A stretch of DNA of 14,054 bases from CANQDT01 sp051878935 (GTDB lineage: Bacteria; Bacillota; Clostridia; Lachnospirales; Lachnospiraceae), in contig JBJELB010000036.1 in NCBI GenBank assembly GCA_051878935.1, positions 1 through 14,054 on the forward strand. The letters run 5' to 3'. The position numbers were made by a program, and so were the translations under genes. The notes below the pieces were generated by a model, which saw only the letters and a list, made by a program, of their open reading frames with translations, was not told the DNA's origin and ran no database searches. Positions 7,426 through 13,967 of this stretch are shown in pieces (the stretch's first letter is position 1; each line of letters starts with the position of its first letter).

Positions 7426-7837
7426 TGCAAAAGATACATTTGAATTAGGGGTTGCGATAGGGCAGGAAGCCCGTAAGGGAGATGTTTTTTGCCTGAAAGG
7501 TGATCTGGGTGTAGGGAAAACCGTTTTTACACAGGGATTTGCCGCAGGACTCGGAATCGAAGAGCCAATCAGCAGTCCGACCTACACCATTGTACAGGAA
7601 TATACCGAAGGAAGACTGCCATTTTATCATTTTGATGTATATCGAATCGGTGAGCCGGAAGAAATGGATGAGATCGGATTTGATGAATATATCGACGGAG
7701 ACGGTGTTTGCCTCATAGAATGGGCGAATCTTATTCCGGAACTGATACCGGAGCATGCACGAACCATTATGATAGTAAAGGATCCGGAGCAGGGCTTTGA
7801 TTACCGGAAGATTACGATAGAGGAGAGAAAAGAATGA
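7403..7837 (+). CDS. tsaE: tRNA t6A biosynthesis ATPase TsaE
   Basis: This 144-residue P-loop ATPase supports the TsaD-TsaB complex, which adds threonylcarbamoyl to A37 of ANN-decoding tRNAs. The Walker A motif GDLGVGKT is at residues 33-40. The family-specific SSPTYT is at about 58-62, HFDVYR at 76-81 and LIEWAN at 104-109. The length is normal for the family. The ATG lies inside the end of the upstream membrane-protein gene, behind AGGAATGA, and the gene overlaps tsaB by four bases (ATGA at 7834-7837), which indicates translational coupling in an operon with tsaB and rimI. Confidence 0.96.
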   Translation: METRISHSAKDTFELGVAIGQEARKGDVFCLKGDLGVGKTVFTQGFAAGLGIEEPISSPTYTIVQEYTEGRLPFYHFDVYRIGEPEEMDEIGFDEYIDGDGVCLIEWANLIPELIPEHARTIMIVKDPEQGFDYRKITIEERKE

Positions 7838-8541
7838 GATTATTAGCTTTGGACTCGTCCGGACAGGTTGCATCGGTTGCCATCATGGATGATGAGAAAC
7901 TGGTTGCGGAATATACAGTGGATTATAAAAAAACTCATTCACAGACATTGCTGCCGATGCTGGATGAAATCGTCCGAATGACGGAAACTGATTTGGATAC
8001 AGTGGATACGATAGCGGTTTCCGCCGGTCCGGGTTCGTTCACAGGATTGCGTATTGGTTCGGCGACGGCAAAAGGATTGGCGCAGGCACTTGATAAGCCG
8101 ATTATCTCTGTTCCTACCGTAGAAGCTCTTGCGGCGAATCTGTTCCGGACACAGGCACTCATCTGTCCGATTATGGATGCACGCAGAGGACAGGTGTATA
8201 CAGGAATCTATGAATATAAAGATGCCTGGTTGTGTGCGGTAGAAGAACAACGTATTGATATGATGGAGCAATTGATAGAACGATTAAACAGATACCGGAG
8301 AGAGGTTATTTTCCTGGGAGATGGGGTGCCGGTATATCGGAAAATAATAGAAGAAACCTTGCAGGTACCGTATCACTTTGCACCACATCATATGGCAAGA
8401 CAACATGCAGGTGCGGTTGCTTCGATTGCTCGCAGATATTATATGGAAGGTAAGATGGAAACAGCGGGAGAACATAAACCCGAGTATCTACGTCTGTCGC
8501 AGGCGGAGAGAGAACGGGCTGCCAGAGAAAAGGGAGAATGA
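7834..8541 (+). CDS. tsaB: tRNA t6A biosynthesis protein TsaB
   Basis: This 235-residue ASKHA-fold protein dimerises with TsaD in t6A synthesis and is itself catalytically inactive. The N-terminus MRLLALDSSG is the first strand of the fold. The hallmark GPGSFTGLRIG is at residues 65-75 and MDARRGQVYTGIY lies farther on. A GAGGAGAG ribosome binding site sits within the end of tsaE. The start overlaps the tsaE stop, and rimI begins 22 bases after its stop. Its partner TsaD is encoded about 3.4 kb downstream at 11981 rather than adjacent. Confidence 0.95.
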   Translation: MRLLALDSSGQVASVAIMDDEKLVAEYTVDYKKTHSQTLLPMLDEIVRMTETDLDTVDTIAVSAGPGSFTGLRIGSATAKGLAQALDKPIISVPTVEALAANLFRTQALICPIMDARRGQVYTGIYEYKDAWLCAVEEQRIDMMEQLIERLNRYRREVIFLGDGVPVYRKIIEETLQVPYHFAPHHMARQHAGAVASIARRYYMEGKMETAGEHKPEYLRLSQAERERAAREKGE

Positions 8542-8563
8542 TCTCAACAGGGAGGTGGCCGGT

Positions 8564-9025
8564 ATGTGTAGCGAGAAGAACACAATGGACAGTATACGAG
8601 TCAGGACGATGACCAGAATGGACGCGGAAGCAGTTGCGAAAATTGAACGGCAGTGTTTTTTCGATCCATGGTCGGAGGGGGCGTTCCAGGATGCGATGAG
8701 ACAGAGGAGTTATTCTTTTCTGGTGTTAGAAGTTGCAGGAGAGTATGTGGTAGGTTATATTGGTTTGCAGGCTTCGGAACAGGAAGGGGATATTACCAGA
8801 ATCGCATTATTGCCGGAATACAGGGGATTTGGCTATGGCGGACAACTGATGCAGGCAATGCTGGCATGGTGTGAATGCTTGGGATTGAAACATGTATTTT
8901 TGGAAGTGCGTGCTTCGAATCACATCGCGCAGGGACTTTATCAGAAATACGGATTTGAAAATGTGGGGGTACGAAAGGGGTATTATCGTAACCCTAAGGA
9001 AGATGCAGTAATTATGCGAAAATGA
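8564..9025 (+). CDS. rimI: Ribosomal protein S18-alanine N-acetyltransferase (RimI-type GNAT)
   Basis: This 153-residue GNAT acetyltransferase is predicted to acetylate the N-terminal alanine of ribosomal protein S18. The N-terminal IRVRTMTRMDAEAVAKIE is typical of RimI. The acetyl-CoA pyrophosphate loop is RGFGYG (87-92), preceded by ITRIALLPEY. LEVRASNHIAQGLYQKYGF (113-131) carries the conserved Glu, Asn and Tyr positions of the family. The start at 8564 is chosen because GGGAGGTGG lies 8 bases upstream. An open frame upstream to 8378 overlaps tsaB extensively and lacks such a site. Position after tsaE-tsaB is the common Firmicutes order. A GNAT with another protein substrate is possible, but the context favours RimI. 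Confidence 0.92.
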   Translation: MCSEKNTMDSIRVRTMTRMDAEAVAKIERQCFFDPWSEGAFQDAMRQRSYSFLVLEVAGEYVVGYIGLQASEQEGDITRIALLPEYRGFGYGGQLMQAMLAWCECLGLKHVFLEVRASNHIAQGLYQKYGFENVGVRKGYYRNPKEDAVIMRK

Positions 9026-9085
9026 TTGCTTTTTTCTGGTAAATACGGTATCTTTATTTTATAAAGAGATTCAGGAGGAAAGAAC

Positions 9086-10246
9086 ATGTTAACAGGCGAA
9101 GATAGAAAATGGTTGGATGAAACCTTTGAGAAGGTTTGCCATAAAATGGAATGGGTACGTGAAAAGTCAAAGGATAAGATTCCGGCTGATGCAGCCAATA
9201 ACGGAGAGCATGATGACAGAACGATTAATGTTCGTGGCAGCATGGATGATGGTATCTGCTGGTGGACGAATGGCTTCTGGGGCGGCTTGTTATGGCTGAT
9301 GTACCATGAGACCGGAGATAAGAGATATGCAGAGATTGCCAATATTTCTGAGGATAAACTGGATGAGGCGTTTGAAGTATTCTATGGTTTACATCATGAT
9401 GTAGGTTTTATGTGGGTACCTACGAGTGTGACCAATTACCGCCTGACAGGAAATGAAAAGTCCAAAAAACGTGCATTACTGGCAGCGAATCTTTTGGCAG
9501 GCCGTTTTAACCCGGTAGGAGAATTCATCCGTGCATGGAATGATCTTCCGGATGGTGCTGATACACGTGGATGGGCGATTATTGACTGTATGTTTAATAT
9601 TTCGTTATTATATTGGGCGACGGAAGAAACCGGCGATCCTCGTTTTAAACAGATTGCCATGAAACATGCAGATACAGCGATGAACGCATTTGTTCGTCCG
9701 GATGGTTCGGTAAATCATATTGTAGAGTTTGATCCGAATACAGGAGAAGTTGTTAAGACCTATGGTGGACAGGGTTATTGTGAAGGTTCCTCCTGGACAC
9801 GGGGACAGACATGGGCGATTTATGGATTTATGATTAGCTACTTACATACCGGCAAGCAGGAATATTTAGATATTGCAAAACGTGTGGCACACTACTTCAT
9901 TGCGAACATTCCTGAAAGTGGTATTATTCCGGTTGACTTCAGACAGCCGAAAGAACCGGCATGGGAAGATTCTATTGCGGCTTGTGTAGCAGCCTGCGGA
10001 TTTATTGAGATATCCAAAGTGGTTGGTGAGCATGAGAAAGATTTGTATTTAGGTGCCGCATTGAAGATGCTGAAAGCACTTGACAGTACAGGCAGAATTG
10101 ACTATTCTGAAAACTGTGACTGTATGGTATTAAATGGTACCGGCGCTTATAATTCCGAAGTAAAGCATATTCCATATGTATATGCCGACTTCTATTTCGT
10201 AGAGGCGTTGTGTAAATTAAGGGGAAGCGACTTCCAGCTTTGGTAG
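9086..10246 (+). CDS. GH88 unsaturated glucuronyl hydrolase
   Basis: This 386-residue protein has no signal peptide and is predicted to act in the cytoplasm on unsaturated uronic-acid oligosaccharides released by polysaccharide lyases. Family 88 features are WWTNGFWGGLLWL (59-71), HHDVGFMW (103-110) and RGWAIIDCMFNISLL (161-175). The Asp residues at about 105 and 167 correspond in context to the two catalytic Asp residues of the Bacillus UGL enzyme. SSWTRGQTWAIYGF (235-248) is also conserved. Length is normal. The substrate (chondroitin, hyaluronan, heparin or a plant-type oligosaccharide) cannot be told from sequence, and the related GH105 family is the main alternative. No lyase, transporter or regulator is adjacent, so it is an orphan enzyme here. 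It has a strong CAGGAGGAAAG ribosome binding site, and its own terminator follows. Confidence 0.9.
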   Translation: MLTGEDRKWLDETFEKVCHKMEWVREKSKDKIPADAANNGEHDDRTINVRGSMDDGICWWTNGFWGGLLWLMYHETGDKRYAEIANISEDKLDEAFEVFYGLHHDVGFMWVPTSVTNYRLTGNEKSKKRALLAANLLAGRFNPVGEFIRAWNDLPDGADTRGWAIIDCMFNISLLYWATEETGDPRFKQIAMKHADTAMNAFVRPDGSVNHIVEFDPNTGEVVKTYGGQGYCEGSSWTRGQTWAIYGFMISYLHTGKQEYLDIAKRVAHYFIANIPESGIIPVDFRQPKEPAWEDSIAACVAACGFIEISKVVGEHEKDLYLGAALKMLKALDSTGRIDYSENCDCMVLNGTGAYNSEVKHIPYVYADFYFVEALCKLRGSDFQLW

Positions 10247-10286
10247 GAATCAATTTCCACTATGTTTTATGAATAAGATTCGATAT

Positions 10287-10319
10287 AATGGGTGCATAAG
10301 TGATTATGCACCCATTTTG
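10287..10319 (+). terminator. Intrinsic terminator after the GH88 gene
   Basis: A perfect 13-bp stem, AATGGGTGCATAA (10287-10299) with TTATGCACCCATT (10304-10316), encloses a GTGA loop and is followed by a short T-rich tract. It lies about 40 bases after the GH88 stop codon. Confidence 0.88.
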
Positions 10320-10337
10320 CGAATATAAGTATTTGAA

Positions 10338-10726
10338 ATCCCGCCCGGCTGCCCCTTGCCACCGGACCCATATATATGTTTTTTGCAGATGCACAGACTT
10401 CTAGAAAGACACGCCCTCCTGTTACTATCACGAAACGCGCCGTTAAGTTGTTTGAATCAACCGTCAGTGATTTCAATATCTTTTTTAGGCCCGCTTTTGC
10501 TCGGTTTCAAACGCAGCGGTACGTAAGCTCCCGAAGAACGAGAGCTAAGTACCGGCGTTTTCAAACGACCTAAAAAAGATATTTGAAACACTTCGGTTGA
10601 TGAGTTGGCTTATAAGGCGCGTAATCAAACGTGATAGGAACGGAGTGCGATGTCTTTCTTAAGTCTGAAAACGCGCAAGAAAAACATATATATGGGTCCG
10701 GTGGCAAGGGGCAGACCGGGCGGGAT
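10338..10726. repeat. 389-bp near-perfect palindrome without a gene (repeat family copy 2, foldback/MITE-like or structured RNA)
   Basis: The ends pair over 46 bp with a single one-base bulge: 10338-10348 with 10716-10726, then 10349-10383 with 10680-10714. Pairing resumes inward at the ACTATCACG/CGTGATAGG and CGCGCC/GGCGCG blocks, at TCAACCG (10458-10464) with CGGTTGA, and at AATATCTTTTTTAGG (10475-10489) with 10569-10583. It ends in a central hairpin CGGTAC...AGCTC / GAGCT...GTACCG (10517-10554). No credible gene is present: the short open frames in each arm are mirror images of each other. It shares the blocks at 10422-10444 and 10614-10640 with the 103-bp element at 5249-5351. With the terminator before it, this accounts for most of the gene-free stretch 10247-10771. 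I saw no target-site duplication. Confidence 0.85.
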
Positions 10727-10771
10727 GAGAAGGCTTCTTAACGTATGGGGAGGAAAGAAAGGTGAGATACC

Positions 10772-10987
10772 ATGGGAGATTTGGTTTGTAACGTTTGTGG
10801 AAAAACAATCGTTCAGGAAAATGGAATACCGCGGGAAGATTTTCTGGAGATTACAAAGGCTTGGGGCTATTTTTCAAAAAAGGACGGAGAAACGCATAAA
10901 ATCTTAGTGTGTGAATCGTGTTATGAAGCATGGGTTGCACAGTTTAAAAAGAAAGTGGAAATCGTTGATACCAAAGAATTGATATAG
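10772..10987 (+). CDS. Small four-cysteine zinc-ribbon protein, function unknown
   Basis: This 71-residue protein has CNVC at residues 6-9 and CESC at 47-50, two CxxC knuckles that should bind one zinc ion. The segment between (IPREDFLEITKAWGYFSKKDGETHK) is amphipathic and charged. The C-terminus is Lys/Glu-rich. I do not recognise a named family. The spacing of the knuckles resembles zinc ribbons used in nucleic-acid or protein binding, but no specific role follows. The start has AGGTGA 6 bases upstream. It is the first gene after the 389-bp palindrome and lies 72 bases before rnz on the same strand. The arrangement of codons, Shine-Dalgarno and paired CxxC motifs makes it a real gene. Confidence 0.75.
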   Translation: MGDLVCNVCGKTIVQENGIPREDFLEITKAWGYFSKKDGETHKILVCESCYEAWVAQFKKKVEIVDTKELI

Positions 10988-11012
10988 ACATTTTGATGGA
11001 ATATGATAAAAT
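10985..11012 (+). promoter_or_regulatory. Probable promoter of rnz
   Basis: TAGACA (10985-10990) and TAAAAT (11007-11012) are separated by 16 bases, each one base from consensus. An 8-bp perfect inverted repeat, AAAATAGT / ACTATTTT (11008-11015 and 11024-11031), overlaps the -10 and start region and could be an operator or a 5' hairpin. Confidence 0.5.
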
Positions 11013-11059
11013 AGTTCTATGTGACTATTTTGAATAGCCGGAAGAAATGGAGATTGCAG

Positions 11060-11971
11060 ATGTTAGACGTGTGTTTGTTGGGCTGTGGAGGGATGATGCC
11101 ATTGCCTTATCGAAAATTGACGGCTTTGATGGCGCGATATAATGGACAGAATATCCTGATTGATTGCGGAGAAGGAACGCAGGTTGCTATAAAAGAAAAG
11201 GGATGGAGTTTCAAGGCGATTGATATCATATGTTTTACGCATTATCATGCAGATCACATCAGCGGACTGCCGGGCTTGTTGTTAACGCTTGGAAATGCAG
11301 AGAGAACGGAACCTCTTGTTATGGTTGGACCGAAGGGGCTGGCACGAGTGGTGAATTCGTTACGTGTAATTGCACCGGAATTGCCATTTCCAATTGAATA
11401 TATTGAGTTAAATGCACCGGAACAGACGATTGAACGGGACGGATACCGTATCGAGGCGTTTCGGGTAAATCATAATGTGGTTTGTTATGGATACAGCATT
11501 GTGGTGGACCGGGCAGGCCGTTTCGATGTGGAAAAAGCAAAAGCAAATCAGATTCCTCTGCAGTGTTGGAACCGTTTGCAAAAGGGGGAGACAGTTGAAT
11601 ACGAAGGCGTGACCTATACCAGTGACATGGTGTTAGGCGAATCACGGAAAGGCTTGAAAGTAACCTATAGCACGGATACCAGACCGACTCCTTTGCTGGA
11701 GGAACATGCCAAAGGATCGGATTTGTTTATATGCGAAGGTATGTATGGAGAAGAAGAGAAGGTAAAAAAGGCCAAAGAATATAAGCATATGACTTTTTAT
11801 GAGGCGGCTGAGATTGGGAAAAAAGCAGATGTTGATAGAATGTGGCTGACTCACTACAGCCCGTCTCTGATTCGTCCGGAACCGTATATGGATAAAGTGC
11901 GCGCAATCTTTTCACGGGTAGAACCGGGAAAAGATCTGAAAAGTGCAGAGCTGCAGTTTAGAGAGGAATAG
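11060..11971 (+). CDS. rnz: Ribonuclease Z (tRNA 3' endonuclease)
   Basis: This 303-residue metallo-beta-lactamase-fold nuclease trims the 3' trailer of tRNA precursors, in particular those whose genes do not encode CCA. The zinc motif HYHADH is at residues 61-66 (THYHADHISGLPGLL). Other metal ligands in context are His138 (VNHNV), Asp206 (YSTDTRP), His243 (KHMT) and His265 (LTHYSP). GCGGMMPLPYRKLTALM at the N-terminus is the usual phosphodiesterase strand. The start at 11060 is preferred because TGGAGA lies about 6 bases upstream and MLDVCLLGCG fits the family; an in-frame ATG 13 codons earlier lies in the predicted promoter transcript start. tsaD follows 9 bases after its stop. The tRNA-Ser downstream lacks an encoded CCA, so it would be a natural substrate. 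Confidence 0.95.
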   Translation: MLDVCLLGCGGMMPLPYRKLTALMARYNGQNILIDCGEGTQVAIKEKGWSFKAIDIICFTHYHADHISGLPGLLLTLGNAERTEPLVMVGPKGLARVVNSLRVIAPELPFPIEYIELNAPEQTIERDGYRIEAFRVNHNVVCYGYSIVVDRAGRFDVEKAKANQIPLQCWNRLQKGETVEYEGVTYTSDMVLGESRKGLKVTYSTDTRPTPLLEEHAKGSDLFICEGMYGEEEKVKKAKEYKHMTFYEAAEIGKKADVDRMWLTHYSPSLIRPEPYMDKVRAIFSRVEPGKDLKSAELQFREE

Positions 11972-11980
11972 CATAGAATT

Positions 11981-13000
11981 ATGAAAGATATTACAATACT
12001 GGCGATTGAAACGTCATGTGATGAAACAGCGGCAGCGGTTGTCCGCAACGGCAGAACAGTGCTATCCAATGTGATTTATTCACAGATTGATTTGCACACC
12101 CTGTATGGGGGTGTTGTGCCTGAGATAGCATCCCGCAAACATATAGAGAAAATCAATCAGGTGATTGATCAGGCATTGGCTGATGCAGAGATGAGCTTTG
12201 AAGATGTTGATGCAATTGCTGTGACGTATGGTCCCGGTCTAGTTGGTGCGCTTCTGGTAGGAGTATCAGCAGCAAAGGCTATCAGTTATGCGAAGAATAA
12301 ACCTTTGGTAGGAGTCAATCACATTGAGGGACACATCTCTGCTAATTATATTGAGTATCCGGACTTGGAGCCGCCATTTTTATGTTTGGTTGCATCCGGA
12401 GGACATTCACATCTGGTTCTGGTAAAGGATTATGGGAAATACGAAATTATAGCTCGAACCCGTGATGATGCAGCGGGAGAAGCTTTTGATAAGGTAGCCC
12501 GCGCTATCGGACTTGGTTATCCGGGAGGCCCTAAGATCGATAAGGTGGCAAAAGAGGGAAATGCGAAAGCAATCAGTTTTCCGCGTGCCCGTATAGAAGA
12601 TGCACCGTTAGATTTTAGTTTTAGCGGGATTAAATCTGCTGTTTTAAACTACCTGAATGCTTGCCAGATGAAGGGAGAACCATATTCTCAGGCAGATGTG
12701 GCGGCATCATTTCAGCAGGCAGTGGTGGATGTGCTGACGGAGCATACGATAGAGGCAGCGAAACAGCTGGGTGTTTCCAGAGTTGCACTCGCAGGGGGTG
12801 TGGCTTCCAATTCGGCATTGAGACAGAATATGAAGCAGTCATGTGAAACAGAACACTTTGACTTTTACTATCCGTCACCACAATTGTGTACGGATAATGC
12901 GGCTATGATTGGAGCAGCGGCATATTATGAGTATCAAAAAGGAATTCGAGACGGTTTGGATTTGAATGCAGTGCCGAATCTGAAGATAGGAGAAAGGTAG
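11981..13000 (+). CDS. tsaD: tRNA N6-adenosine threonylcarbamoyltransferase TsaD
   Basis: This 339-residue ASKHA-fold catalytic subunit transfers threonylcarbamoyl from its AMP adduct to A37 of tRNA, forming t6A, with TsaB and TsaE. The N-terminal LAIETSCDETAAAVV, the metal-binding NHIEGH (113-118), SGGHSHLVL (139-147), DDAAGEAFDKVARAIGLGYPGGP (162-184) and PLDFSFSGIKSAVLNYL are all present, so the active site looks complete. Length is normal. The ribosome binding site (GAGGAA, about 12 bases upstream) is weak, and the gene probably shares the rnz message. ispD starts 4 bases after its stop codon. Confidence 0.97.
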   Translation: MKDITILAIETSCDETAAAVVRNGRTVLSNVIYSQIDLHTLYGGVVPEIASRKHIEKINQVIDQALADAEMSFEDVDAIAVTYGPGLVGALLVGVSAAKAISYAKNKPLVGVNHIEGHISANYIEYPDLEPPFLCLVASGGHSHLVLVKDYGKYEIIARTRDDAAGEAFDKVARAIGLGYPGGPKIDKVAKEGNAKAISFPRARIEDAPLDFSFSGIKSAVLNYLNACQMKGEPYSQADVAASFQQAVVDVLTEHTIEAAKQLGVSRVALAGGVASNSALRQNMKQSCETEHFDFYYPSPQLCTDNAAMIGAAAYYEYQKGIRDGLDLNAVPNLKIGER

Positions 13001-13004
13001 AAAG

Positions 13005-13706
13005 ATGGCGAAAGAGAAGGTTGTGGCGATTGTTTTAGCGGCAGGTAAGGGGCGACGTATGCAGACGGAGACGCCAAAGCAGTTTATGGATTTGTGTGGT
13101 AAACCGGTTTTATATTATTCACTGGACGCTTTTGAGCATAGTAAGGTGGATGAAATAGTGATTGTGACGGGAAAAGAAGATGTAGCATATGTAGAAACAG
13201 AGATTGTGAATGGCTACCATTTGAACAAGGTGGTAAAAATTGTTCCCGGAGGAGCACAACGGTATGAATCCGTTTATCAGGGTCTGCTGGCATCCATGGA
13301 TGCTGATATTGTATTAATTCATGACGGTGCCCGTCCGTTGATTCAGCCTAATCAGATTAATGATACTATTGCAGTGGTGCAGCAGTACGGTGCATGTGTT
13401 ATTGCTGTTCCATCAAAAGATACAGTTAAAATAGCAGATGAAGATGGTTTTGTTGCGGAGACACCAAAGCGTGCAAGTGTCTGGAATGTACAGACGCCGC
13501 AGGCGTTTTATTACAGAGATTTGAAACGCGCCTATGAAAAAATGCTAAATGATGGAGATAGCATGGTAACAGATGATGCCATGGTTATGGAGTGCTATGG
13601 AGCGCATCGTGTGAAGCTGGTAGAAGGCACATATACCAATCTGAAGATTACAACGAAGGAAGACATGGAGATAGCAGCGAAATTTATCCAGGACCACCTT
13701 GTGTAA
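13005..13706 (+). CDS. ispD: 2-C-methyl-D-erythritol 4-phosphate cytidylyltransferase
   Basis: This 233-residue cytosolic enzyme of the non-mevalonate isoprenoid pathway couples CTP and MEP to CDP-methylerythritol. The nucleotide-binding LAAGKGRRM (11-19) with ETPKQF (22-27), GGAQRYESV (82-90), LIHDGARP (104-111) and a later TPQAF are all diagnostic. The C-terminal TDDAMVMECYG and NLKITTKEDMEIA complete the family pattern. It has an AAAGGTAGAAAG ribosome binding site. The start is only 4 bases after the tsaD stop, so it belongs to the rnz-tsaD-ispD transcription unit. No ispF or other isoprenoid gene is adjacent. Confidence 0.97.
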   Translation: MAKEKVVAIVLAAGKGRRMQTETPKQFMDLCGKPVLYYSLDAFEHSKVDEIVIVTGKEDVAYVETEIVNGYHLNKVVKIVPGGAQRYESVYQGLLASMDADIVLIHDGARPLIQPNQINDTIAVVQQYGACVIAVPSKDTVKIADEDGFVAETPKRASVWNVQTPQAFYYRDLKRAYEKMLNDGDSMVTDDAMVMECYGAHRVKLVEGTYTNLKITTKEDMEIAAKFIQDHLV

Positions 13707-13758
13707 AACTGAAATCGAATTGTGGACAAATATGTTGAAAAAAAGTGGACAAAAACAG

Positions 13759-13787
13759 TTGACATTGACACTCTGTGTTGATATAAT
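13759..13787 (+). promoter_or_regulatory. Consensus sigma-A promoter of tRNA-Ser
   Basis: TTGACA (13759-13764) and TATAAT (13782-13787) match consensus at all twelve positions with a 17-base spacer. A second TTGACA directly follows (13765-13770) but is too close to the -10 to be used with it. Predicted start is near 13794, about 26 bases before the mature tRNA. Confidence 0.92.
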
Positions 13788-13819
13788 GACAAAGCTTTCG
13801 CTCGAGTAGGAAGGCGTTT

Positions 13820-13908
13820 GGAGAAGTACCCAAGCGGCTGAAGGGGCTCCCCTGGAAAGGGAGTAGGTCGTTAATAGCGGCGCGAGGGTTCAAATCCCTC
13901 CTTCTCCG
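13820..13908 (+). tRNA. tRNA-Ser (anticodon GGA)
   Basis: The acceptor stem pairs GGAGAAG (13820-13826) with CTTCTCC (13901-13907), followed by discriminator G. The anticodon stem is CTCCC/GGGAG (13847-13851, 13859-13863) around CTGGAAA, giving anticodon GGA at 13854-13856. The long variable arm between 13864 and 13883 marks a class II tRNA such as serine. The T arm is GAGGG-TTCAAAT-CCCTC (13884-13900). The CCA end is not encoded, so RNase Z and CCA-adding enzyme are needed for maturation. No strong terminator follows directly. Confidence 0.97.
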
Positions 13909-13938
13909 TTCACAGTGAAAAACTTTTTGAAGAAAGTG

Positions 13939-13967
13939 TTGACAAAGAGAAAAAGCTGTGATATCCT
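13939..13967 (+). promoter_or_regulatory. Second strong promoter reading out of the window
   Basis: TTGACA (13939-13944) and TATCCT (13962-13967) are separated by 17 bases. The predicted start near 13974 coincides with the base of a 7-bp hairpin, GTTGCTG/CAGCAAC (13974-13980 and 13988-13994). No ribosome binding site with an open reading frame is seen in the 87 bases that follow, which suggests the leader of a stable RNA (possibly an rRNA operon) or a long 5' UTR beyond the window. Confidence 0.65.

Noticed and set aside
8378..8563. Open frame extending RimI upstream into tsaB
   Set aside because: It overlaps the well-supported tsaB in another frame, and GGGAGGTGG marks the start at 8564.
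10330..10735. Target-site duplication flanking the 389-bp palindrome
   Set aside because: The flanks (TATTTGAA and GAGAAGGC) share no convincing direct repeat, so transposition is not shown by the ends.
10267..10907. Short open frames in the 389-bp palindrome, some sharing the peptide KNIYMGPVARG on opposite strands
   Set aside because: The shared peptide is a consequence of the inverted arms being read in mirror image. No ribosome binding site or family resemblance supports a gene.
11021..11059. Upstream ATG extending RNase Z by 13 residues
   Set aside because: It lies at the predicted transcription start and lacks a ribosome binding site. The start at 11060 fits the family.
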